This document shows, piece by piece, positions 56,036-64,000 of a DNA stretch of 64,000 bases; the stretch's first letter is position 1; each line of letters opens with the position of its first letter. This stretch comes from Choanephora cucurbitarum (lineage: Eukaryota > Mucoromycota > Mucoromycetes > Mucorales > Choanephoraceae). Where the stretch lies: contig JAIWNI010000066.1 in assembly GCA_025331435.1 (NCBI GenBank), positions 62,001 to 126,000 of the forward strand, given 5' to 3'. The notes beneath the pieces were generated by a model, which was given only the letters and a program-made list of their open reading frames with translations, had not been told where the DNA came from and did not search any database. The position numbers were made by a program, and so were the translations under genes.

Positions 56036-56899
56036 ATGGAGGCATCAAGAACTACTTGGGTATCACTGCTTAGCTCAGAAGAAGCTAAGAACAGCAGTGA
56101 ATTATTGTTGGTTGACTTTGTCTTATTCTCGCTGTAAGTAAAAACACAAAAGGTATGCAAATAGTCTCATTTATCTTCCTTTTATACAATATGTAGTGTA
56201 CCTAAGCATGAAACTTGGGGAACCAAGAGTGCTGCTGAAGACACTTTCGTCAAGAATCAGTTGGCCGATGTCCTGGACATCGTGCTTGGCCAAGATGAAG
56301 AGGAAGTATATCAATAAGAATGGTGCAACAAGCAGCTCTCGAGTTGTGTGTTGAAGCCCGATTACACGCTGTTTTTGAGGACAAGGATGCTAATCCAGTA
56401 GAAGTCTTTGTTGTTGAAGTCAAGGCTCCTGGACGCAATAAAAATAGTAATGACTTCATCAAGCTGGGCTTCACATTGAAGCTCATGCTTGATGCACTTG
56501 TCAAGCGTGACATGAATTCGCCACATGTGGTTGGATTGCTTGTTGATGGTATGTTAGACAAACAAGATATATATATATATATATATGTTATACTAAACAT
56601 ATGTTTTAGGCTATGATTGCTATTTATATATGATGATGATCAACCATGAAGCAATCTACGAGCTTGTGGAGTTGGAGGTCTTTGCGCTTCCCAAAAGCGC
56701 TAATGAGCTGCCTTTGCTGAAAGACCTTTTTGAGGCCATTTTCAGAGTGAAGGTAGTTTATCTCTGAAAAAATTCCTTTATATCTCTTTTTGACTAATGA
56801 TACTTTTAGGCTTTCGTTTCGAAAGTCTTCGAGGAGTTCGAATCACTTGATGACAGCGAGTCTGGTTTGGTGCCCCTTTGCCGCTTTACGGCCAAATAA
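56036..56899 (+). pseudogene. Frameshifted gene with PD-(D/E)XK-like signature
   Basis: Pieces: 56036-56133 and 56197-56317 (starts MEASRTTWVSLLSSEEAKN, stops after ..DEEEVYQ), then a shift of frame to 56320-56548, 56610-56752 and 56810-56899, joined by two clean GT..AG introns and ending CRFTAK. The second part reads ARLHAVFEDKDANPVEVFVV then EVKAPGR, an Asp followed by E-x-K on successive strands, the metal-binding core expected of PD-(D/E)XK nuclease folds; the ensuing NDFIKLGFTLKLMLDAL helix fits as well. Only 2 nt out of frame separate the halves, so one recent indel would explain the break. An (AT)n repeat lies in the third intron. Similar stand-alone proteins are, as I recall, multi-copy in Mucorales; function unknown. 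Confidence 0.45.
56567..56588 (+). repeat. (AT)n microsatellite
   Basis: Eleven AT units inside the intron at 56549-56609. Confidence 0.85.
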
Positions 56900-58422
56900 G
56901 CGCCGTTTTTCTCTTGTCTGTACTATCATATATTTCTGCTTTGTCTAGCTTTCTAAAAGAGTCTTTGTAAAGAAATAAAATATAAAGAATGATCACCTTT
57001 TTGTTTCTTTGTTGTTGTTTTTTTTGGCAACAAACTGAATTGAAATGTCAATGCGAGCCATGGCTCTTTTCGATAGAAGAGTTTCACTTTTTGGTATCCA
57101 AATATTCCATAAAGCTTCTTTAGCACCTGAGGCTTTCTGCTGTATTGATCAGCTCTTAGCTGATTCAGAGTCAAGCAAAGAAGACCCTTAAAATACGATA
57201 AATCACTCGCTTTAAACATTCCTGCATCTTTTGCATGATCTCTGTTGCCTGTAGTTTCAGCTCTCTTCAGCACCTTGTGGGTAGTCTTACGATTACTGGT
57301 ATGTTGTGTCCAGTCTTTGTTTAGTATACAGACACTACATTTTCTTCTTTGATCAAGTGCTTTTTTCCCCTAATATTTTATTATAAATAAGAGAGAGAAA
57401 GAGATGATGCGTTCCATCTATGCATCAAATATTCAAGAGTAATGTACTATCATTATCATTGCTATCATTAGAGTCAGCTTTTTTTTTAGGTGTTATTGAC
57501 TCTTGTTCTCTTGATATGCATCGCTTTGATATCGTGCACAACAGGTTGGAAGTTAACTTTTTGTAAAGAAGTCCGAAAGACATTCCTGTTTGTCGTCAAA
57601 AGGGAAAGAACATATTATACGAGTAGCTACGTTCATTAAGTCGAAAGAAGAGACTTAAACTAGTAAGCGTAGTGTGTGGACTGGGCAGAAGAAACCTAAA
57701 CCTCAAGGATTTTATAATCCGTACCTTCCTCTCTTTATGCATGCTCTTCAGCCAACAAACATGTACTTGAAACGAGTGAGGATGTCTTTGCCCAACCACA
57801 TTTTCTGGTCTCACTACTGAAATCGTCGACTCCTTTTCGCTCTTAGATATTGAATGTCCATGTTCCCTTTTGTGTTTTTGCCTTTTTTGATCGCGCTCTT
57901 CTTTATCCATGGTTCAGCACATAATCCATCAAAGTGTGCATTCTTCAACTGTTTGAGAGATATTCTTGTGATTGAACCGTTCTCTTATTGCTTCTCTGGA
58001 CTGTTCATCTGCTGCAATAAATACTTGCCGTAATCGTTTCTTTCCTCAGAATTTCAAAAAAAAAACAAGACGGATATGGTCCAATGCACAGGCCACGCCA
58101 AGTCATACTCTCAGACAGAGAGCTCTTCCCTGAAAGAGTTACAAAGAAGATGATTTCTGCACCAGAAAAAGCAACCATTTGAAACTTGATCCTAGCCTGC
58201 ATAAAAATCATGATGGAATTGATTTTGATACTAAAAATCCTTTCTTTTTGGAAAAAAAAACTAATCGAAATTCATGCTAAAAAAAGAATTCTTACGCGAT
58301 AATTATATCATACGACTTTACCCTTTTAAACCCTTGATTCTCTTAATTAAGAAAAGTAAGTTGACAGTGTGGCTTTCTATTTTTTTTTATTTTCTTTCAA
58401 CATATTTCTCTCTTTTAAAATC
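56900..58422. other. Sparse region, no supported gene
   Basis: Minus-strand frames at 57596-57910 (start MDKEERDQKRQKHKREHGHS) and 58005-58211 (ARIKFQMVAFSGAEIIFFV) are in order as if parts of one decayed gene, but stops intervene and no family is recognised. Confidence 0.35.
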
Positions 58423-60075
58423 ATGTCAAAAAGCTTAAGAAAAAAGGTTGTCAAGCAGCAGAGTAGACTTGCTGCATTAGATTTGTTGGGTACACCAACA
58501 ACATCTGAGGTTGAATCAGACGGAGACTCAGAAACCTCTTCTGTCCTTGGTGATTCTGTTCTGCCTGATGTAGATGAATCTGTGTTAGAGGATGATATAA
58601 GACATTGTGTGAATGAACTGGGTGAAAAGAGAGCAAGGTAAATTGATGATTGTGTTGATTTTCCTTTTGACTTATTTTTTTTTTGTGATTAGCTCAAGAG
58701 AAGCCGCCTTAACTAACCTATCTAAACTCATGCGACATTATTACTGTGGCTCCTTTTTTGACAACAATCCGTCAGCACAAGAAGCTCTTTTGCAATTACT
58801 CGTTCGATTAGTACGTAAGCCAGGCACAACAGAAGAAGCAGTCTTGGCTGCAAGGGCTATTGGCTTGGCTTTTGTCAATGCAGGTGAACAGTCGGATAGT
58901 GAACAAGAATCGTTGTATGCCATGGTCCTTCCTTATCTTAAACAAGTCATTAAGGATTCAAATCAAGTTGAATTGAAATGTCAAGTAAGTAAGAATTTTG
59001 GAGATTAGAGAATCAGGTAATGAACAATTGAGGTAGGCTATTGATACCTTGGCCACCATGACATTTGCTGCAGCCTCTACATCAAGCACAAAGGGAGCAT
59101 TGGACTATCTCTATAAAATTCTGATTTCAAATGCTTCTCAAATACAACCTGACGAATCAGAGTTATCAACCAATGATCTTCTATTGGTCATGGAAGCCAC
59201 TTTACGTGCTTATGGTCTACTGTATGCTTCTGTATTTGGTCAAGGTAGACATAGTATAGATGATGCTTGGGATGAATGGCAATCGTATGTATTGGTTTGA
59301 GGGCATTTCAAAAAAAAAATTAACTGAATAGATTCACTTTTGATATAGTGCCATGCCTGCCCATTTAGATTTATTGGAATCAAAATCAAAAGATGTGCGT
59401 GTAGCAGCTGGAGAAAATGTAGCTCTTATGTATGAATGTTCGCATGCACCTAAAAACAATGTAAATCATATATCTCCTTTTTTTTTAAAAAAAAACACAC
59501 ACACACTAAGTCTAACTGTGTCTATAGGGACAGTCAGAAGAAACAGAGGAAGAAGAAAAAGAGGATATGTCAGAGTATGAAGAACTAGATGATTTGATTG
59601 ATATCTTACAACGTCTAGCAAATGAAAGTAGTCGTCGCGTCAACAAACAAGATCGAAAAGAACAAAAGAGTGCATTTCGTGATATCCTTAAGAGTGTTCA
59701 AACAGGCCATCGACCCAAAGAACGTCTCAAGTTAGGAAGACAACGCTTTGTATTCCGTGGTTGGGGTAAAAGGAAAAAAAAAGCGCCAAGTTTTATATAG
59801 AGATGAATTAATTCTATTTCAAGTATATAGCTCAAATTATCGAATTACATGCATTTAGATCTATCCTTGGTGCAGGCTTGGCCAATCATTTTGAGAGTAA
59901 TGGTCTTGTTCAAGGTGTCTTTGACAACAGTGTAGATGACGATGATTCAGATGGATTTGATTTTAGTAATGTAGATAGTGGTGTAGAAGATATTCCAGAG
60001 AGTGAATTAGGTACATTGGAATCTACCAAGAGCATGAACCGTTCAAAACATGCAAAGAAGTATAAAGATTATTAA
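58423..60075 (+). CDS. IFRD-family protein (interferon-related developmental regulator-like)
   Basis: Exons 58423-58637, 58693-58984, 59037-59284, 59349-59460, 59528-59765, 59831-60075; introns of 52-67 nt; 449 aa. After an acidic N-terminus the IFRD armadillo-like domain begins (SSREAALTNLSKLMRHYYCG) and continues (EEAVLAARAIGLAFVNAGE, AIDTLATMTFAA, DVRVAAGENVALMYE). The C-terminal region has the family's FRDILKSVQTG and, across the last intron, FRGWAQIIELHAFRSILGAG. Metazoan IFRD1/2 are transcriptional coregulators and IFRD2 is a ribosome-binding translational repressor; fungal relatives are little studied. It ends in a basic tail (NRSKHAKKYKDY). The last intron was chosen because read-through gives a stop and loses the conserved C-terminal domain. 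Confidence 0.87.
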
Positions 60076-60136
60076 AGAGAAAAGCTTTAATAAAAAAAGA
60101 GAGTGTGTATACAGCATTATATTGAGATATCTAATT

Positions 60137-60717
60137 TTAAACAAGGTGAACTACACTGATCGTTAATAATGTAATAACAAGAGCATATGGCACAAAAGGG
60201 GTCATTCGATAAGCAAAAGAAGATGAGTTGGTTGTACTTGAAGAAGGTGCACTAGCAGAGGCTGTGCGTTGAACAGTGGGACTAGGGAGAGCACTAGAAG
60301 ATTGAACACTGGTAGAGGCAGAGGGTAATAAAGAACTAGAAGTGGCGGGTACAGCAGCACAAATGCCTGCAGCAACTCCACTTTGAACTGAAGCTTCTGC
60401 AGCATAAGTTGGACAGAGATCATAGCATTGACGGATCAGGTTCTAATGATCTATAGCTTAAGAAAAGGCAATCATCCTACACATACCTTTACTTACCTGA
60501 GCATTACATTGACATGCGTAATCTACTGGACCACATGTCTTGAGTGCTGTTTCTTGAATTGATTTACATCCTTGAAAGCTATCCTTGTTCATTAGTTACA
60601 CACAATTTTTAATAAAAAGTTCACGATTTACTTTGCTTCAGCAGCACAGTCAGCAGCATGGACAGTAAAGACAGCGACAACAACGACAACAAAACTAATG
60701 ATCCAAACAGTATGCAT
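60137..60717 (-). CDS. Small secreted 8-cysteine protein (CFEM-like, probable GPI anchor)
   Basis: Exons (minus) 60632-60717, 60497-60578, 60137-60442; introns of 53 and 54 nt; 157 aa. Signal peptide residues 1-21 (MHTVWIISFVVVVVAVFTVH). The mature start has eight cysteines: DC, GC, TC, ACQC, QCYDLC, IC, close to the fungal CFEM pattern, including the central C-x-C, though the spacing of the last cysteines is slightly wider. Then a Ser/Thr/Ala/Pro-rich stalk (about 80-135) and a C-terminal hydrophobic tail (FVPYALVITLLTISVVHLV), as expected of a GPI-anchored cell-surface protein. CFEM proteins act in surface adhesion and haem capture in other fungi; function here is inference. Confidence 0.75.
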
Positions 60718-60979
60718 CTTATTTAGAAAGAAATAAAAAAGTTGAAAGAAAAAAAAAAGAAGCGGCTTTCTTTGTTAAATACTATTTCTCACCTCCTATC
60801 GTTCAAGTTACCCCGATACCTCCTTTTTTCTACAGAGTTTATGAAATGCACAAATAAGACAGCAACAAACATTACCTCTTATTTTCTCTCTTTACCCCCC
60901 TTTTTTCTCCTCTGTTTATCTATGATAAAAGGAAACACTGCAAGGAGAAACAACACTCAAAAGTATATGCTTATTTTTA

Positions 60980-62274
60980 TTACTTTGATTCAAGATTCAC
61001 AGACTCAAACTCTTTCAAATAATCTACTGAATGGGCTGCCCAAGCTATACAATAATGCGCAGACAACAAACGCCATTCTTCAAGCTCATCTAACATTTCT
61101 AATTTGGCAATTCTAATGATCCATTATGTTAAGTTAGCATCATACACTAGTTTTCTTTCTTTTCTCGTTACCTTGCTATCTCTGAGGGGTCCAAATAAGA
61201 ATCATGAATCTTGTTAATATCGACTGCTTTAGCACTTTGCCAACCAAGTTCCTTGAAACGATTCTCTTGGTGAACTAAATCAGGAAAAGCATGGATTCCT
61301 TTCAAATCAATATCTCGACTTTTCAAATTACGAATCATCATTTGACCAAAGGCATCATTTGGCTTGATCTGTTCATAGAGACCAAACATGGCATTCTTCA
61401 TTGTCTTGGTAATCCACTGTAATATGCAATTAGAATCTTCTGGAGGTAAATAGATAAAGACACATTCGGATAGAAATAGAGTGGGTAACCTATGCATATT
61501 TGTTGTCAATCAAAAGAAAATAAAAGCAGGTCTCTTTTTTTTTTAATCTAACTCACTCTGTATCAAGACCTGATGCTATCAGTCGTTGTGAGACTTCAGG
61601 CCATTCTCTTAGATCGCCACCAATTAAACAATATTGATCACTCTTCAGATCCATACCACCACGCTCTAGACTAACTGATCCTTCTAATAGGGCACTGAGT
61701 TCTTTACGTCTTTTGATTGTCATTGCTTTCTTCATGGTGATTTCTGGAAAATCAACTTCAAAATATCGACTGAGATGATGTGATAATGGTTCACCCTGAT
61801 GACGAAGATGACCAGCCTTAAAATACATCATGAAGAGTTAAACTATGTAAAATAAGAGAGAAAGATAGGCTTACCTTAATGTTAAAGTATCTTGTATCAA
61901 ATCCTGCTCCTAAAGCAACAATCTGCTTCTTAACCGGTCCAGCTAGACTAAGAAATTGTGATAGGATAGAATCAAGTGCAAGACATCGGATAAAGGTGCC
62001 TTAGTAAAGAGAGAGAGTGAATAACGATGAGTAGGCTGTTTGTTTGTATCCCTTACCTCGGTTGATGATAGGAGAACGTCGGACTGGTTTCTTGACAAAC
62101 AGATGAACAAAAGGATCTTGAATGTAGTTCAAGGAAACTGCAGACCTGTCTTGTGCTTTAGTTTTTGTTGTGTCGCACTAGATCGTTTGATGCTTACATT
62201 CGGCTTATAGTAGCATCATCATTTGTGCCTCTGACAATGTCATCGTTTGTCTGCATATTACACATGCGTTGCAT
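60980..62274 (-). CDS. Leucine carboxyl methyltransferase 1 (PP2A methylating, Ppm1 type)
   Basis: Methylates the C-terminal Leu of the protein phosphatase 2A catalytic subunit using S-adenosylmethionine. Exons (minus) 62198-62274, 62057-62145, 61875-61999, 61557-61816, 61172-61489, 60980-61112; introns of 52-67 nt; 333 aa, the usual family length. Motifs: LNYIQDPFVHLFV, INRGTFIRC, the SAM loop QIVALGAGFDTRYF, FEVDFPEI, GGDLRE, FLSECVFIYLPPE, and EQIKPNDAFGQMM; C-terminal segment EEWRLLSAHYCIAWA. The ATG choice (62274) gives MQRMCNMQTNDDIV; the Met four codons on is an alternative. It shares a divergent promoter with the gene at 62373. Confidence 0.93.
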
Positions 62275-62372
62275 ACTTGAATAAAAAAAAAGAACTATTT
62301 AAATCCAGTAATCAATGAAAAAAAAAGAAAGGACAACTAGGGGTAGATCTTTCTCTTTTTTTATGATCAACC
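62275..62372. promoter_or_regulatory. 98-bp divergent promoter
   Basis: The whole space between the start codons of the carboxyl methyltransferase (minus) and the tRNA methyltransferase (plus); A-rich tracts and no obvious TATA box. Must hold both leaders, so the two genes are probably co-regulated. Confidence 0.5.
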
Positions 62373-63476
62373 ATGTTCTTGAGAAACTGTTCAACATTAA
62401 GAGGTGTCTGTAAGCAGTTTCGATCTTATGCTACATTTGAGCAAGGTGATTTCTGTATGTTGCGTCAACTCAAGACCAACAAAAAGATGTTTGTTGGGCC
62501 TTTAGAAGAAGCAGGTGAGCGAGGTCTTCGAGGTGGTAAAATAACACACGCTGACATCATTGGAAAAAAGCCGAGATCTGTCATTAACACACAAGACGGT
62601 AAGTTCTTTGGCAACTGAAAAAAAAAGTGTGTTGAGAATGGACACTCATGATCTACAAGACAGTTATAAATATATGGTTCATTTTCCTACACTTGAAGAG
62701 TAAGACCTTATAATACACAAACCCACACCATTTGTTCTAATTTTTTTTTAATGAGCTTAGATATGTCACACATGTTCCGAGAGCATGTACGCCTATCTAC
62801 CCCAAAGATGCTGCTACTATTGTAAGTGAGATAACAGAGTATCTTGCTCAATAACTCAACATGACTCTTGTATAAGGTACAATTGTTGGATTTAGAACCA
62901 GGACATCGTGTATTAGAAGCAGGCACTGGTAATGGATCTTTGACTTTATATATGGCTAGAGCTATTTTTGATGGTACAGATGGCACTAGTCAGCTTGATA
63001 CATTTGATATTCGTGAAGCACACTCAAACACAGCCAAGAAGCACATTGAACGATATGCCCGTGGAAAGTACAGTAGGATGGTTCAATGTCATATAGGAGC
63101 AGTGGCTGATCAATTGCCCATGTTGACTGAGCCCAATGAGCAATACGATGCCATTGCACTCGACATGCCAGAGCCCAACGATCAAATCCCTCGCCTCTTG
63201 CCTTATCTGAAGAATGATCGATTTATCGTATGCTACCTGCCCAATATGACACAAGTCCTCTCTCTGGCTGAACAAATCATTGACTTGCCATTGGTGATGG
63301 AAGCCTGTATTGAGGCAGAATGGAAAGAATGGGAAGTGCGAGCTACACATATCCGAAGTCGATTGGTAGATGGTGATGGGAAACCAGATGCATGGGTATG
63401 TAGACCAAAGAACTTTGATGTCAAAGGTCACACTGCTTTCCTTGTCAAGTTAAGAAAATCAGGTGCTATCTTATAA
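62373..63476 (+). CDS. tRNA (adenine-N1)-methyltransferase, TRMT61 type (probably mitochondrial)
   Basis: Makes m1A58 in the T-loop of tRNA. Exons 62373-62598, 62660-62699, 62761-62821, 62877-63476; introns of 61, 61 and 55 nt; 308 aa. N-terminus MFLRNCSTLRGVCKQFRSYA looks like a mitochondrial presequence. Family signatures: GLRGGKITHADIIGK, FPTLEEYVTHVPRACTPIYPKDA, the SAM-binding LEPGHRVLEAGTGNGSLTLY, and ALDMPEPNDQIPR; the C-terminus has VCRPKNFDVKGHTAFLVKLRK. The presequence and single-subunit form point to the TRMT61B-like mitochondrial enzyme rather than the cytosolic Trm61/Trm6 partner; this is inference. Confidence 0.88.
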
Positions 63477-63591
63477 ACAAATAAAACTATGATTTCAATC
63501 TGTGTCCCAACCGTTTCTGGAAAATATAAAAAAAGAGACTATTTTCTCTCACTACTCTTTCTTTCTTTTCCTTTTTTTTTCATGTTTTATT

Positions 63592-63839
63592 ATGCCACCT
63601 ATTCAACATCTCAGTAAAAGCACATTCAATTCAGATTTGCCTATCGATGAATGCGATGCCTCTTATTCGTCTGTCAGAAAGGTCCCTTCTGTGCCTGTCA
63701 CAGATCATTCACAACGCACAGGCAAATTAGTGTCCTATATCTCTTCTATGGTAATTTGATTGATTTCAAGCAGAAATAGCATTTTAATTGACTTGTGTCT
63801 ATTTAGCAACATCAAAAAATGAATCAAAGAAATCGATAA
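63592..63839 (+). CDS. Small unknown protein (63 aa)
   Basis: Exons 63592-63750 and 63807-63839, intron of 56 nt, frame kept to a stop. Hydrophilic (MPPIQHLSKSTFNSDLPIDE, tail QHQKMNQRNR), no membrane segment or recognised motif. The leader is a strong CT-rich tract like those of real genes nearby. Could be a genuine small gene or a chance frame. Confidence 0.4.
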
Positions 63840-63898
63840 CAATTTGTTAAGAATGATGTACATTGCATAACATCTTTATCCTTTATTACTTAATAAAA

Positions 63899-64000
63899 AT
63901 GACTCGAACAAAGCACCTTACAGAAGAAACAAAGGCTACTATTATGTCTATGTACAAAAAAAAAGATGAAAGCCAAGGATATAGCTGAAATAGTGGGCAA
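63899..64000 (+). pseudogene. 5' end of a Tc1-type transposase (cut by window edge)
   Basis: Starts MTRTKHLTEETKATIMSMYK and, after an A9 run, continues in another frame as MKAKDIAEIVG. Together this looks like the first helix-turn-helix of a Tc1/mariner transposase. The frame change in the homopolymer suggests inactivation, unless it is a sequencing error; the rest is outside the window. Confidence 0.45.

Noticed and set aside
57596..58211. Two minus-strand frames as one gene
   Set aside because: Separated by stops, no family motif and no credible splice joining.
59766..59830. IFRD-family protein ending at a stop after KRKKKAPSFI
   Set aside because: A 65-nt GT..AG intron removes this stop and restores the conserved C-terminal domain.
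1..64000. tRNA, rRNA genes or CRISPR arrays
   Set aside because: No T-loop-like GGTTCRANNCC with matching arms, rRNA core sequence, or spaced repeats were found by reading; a covariance-model scan would be needed to be sure.

Overview
This window looks like nuclear DNA from an early-diverging fungus, most likely Mucoromycota (Mucorales-like). The genes carry many very short introns (about 46-75 nt, GT..AG, often with a T-rich stretch before the AG), intergenic DNA is very AT-rich, and proteins such as an Acr1/Medusa-type regulator, a Swi3-type SWIRM protein, Eaf3, Sec24, SDHB and a fungal hybrid histidine kinase are all eukaryotic and fungal in type. Exon structures below were worked out by hand from splice signals, reading-frame continuity and family motifs; there is no transcript evidence behind them.

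Layout. 1-4.1 kb: nearly gene-free, with a broken Tc1/mariner fragment and one possible tiny lipid-modified protein. 4.2-14.7 kb: a Swi3/SMARCC chromatin-remodelling subunit, cytosolic leucyl-tRNA synthetase, a single-pass membrane protein and an Acr1/Medusa-type regulator. 14.7-25.4 kb: a mobile-element graveyard holding a Fanzor/TnpB-like relic, a scrambled Tc1-type relic, and a full-length, apparently very young Ty3/gypsy LTR retrotransposon (indistinguishable 277-bp LTRs, open 1657-codon Gag-Pol). 26-27.6 kb: a three-KH RNA-binding protein. 28.5-30.9 kb: a complete pogo-type DNA transposon with terminal inverted repeats, TA target duplication and a repairless spliced 589-aa DD30D transposase, next to a MULE-like relic.

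32.2-49.7 kb is a dense housekeeping block: an M28 vacuolar-type membrane protease, mitochondrial ribosomal protein bL19, Eaf3/MRG15, a 2,4-dienoyl-CoA reductase with a C-terminal SRL peroxisomal signal, Sec24, succinate dehydrogenase iron-sulfur subunit, a large hybrid histidine kinase and a class III (GABA-type) aminotransferase. Two convergent pairs have stop codons only 9 and 6 bp apart, so their mRNAs should overlap. A 213-bp imperfect hairpin lies between Eaf3 and the reductase.

49.7-58.4 kb is sparse: a protein with two PAH-like repeats, a frameshifted small relic and a frameshifted gene with a PD-(D/E)XK-like signature. 58.4-64 kb: an IFRD-family protein, a small secreted 8-cysteine (CFEM-like, probable GPI) protein, leucine carboxyl methyltransferase 1 and a TRMT61-type tRNA m1A methyltransferase sharing a 98-bp divergent promoter, a 63-aa unknown protein, and the start of a Tc1-type transposase cut by the window edge.

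The cellular genes do not form a pathway; they are ordinary fungal neighbours. The accessory interest lies in the mobile elements (young LTR element with an unusual protease motif, intact pogo, Fanzor-like relic), the hairpin, and several architectural oddities (9-nt microexon, pseudo-receiver in the histidine kinase, PAH-like repeat protein).
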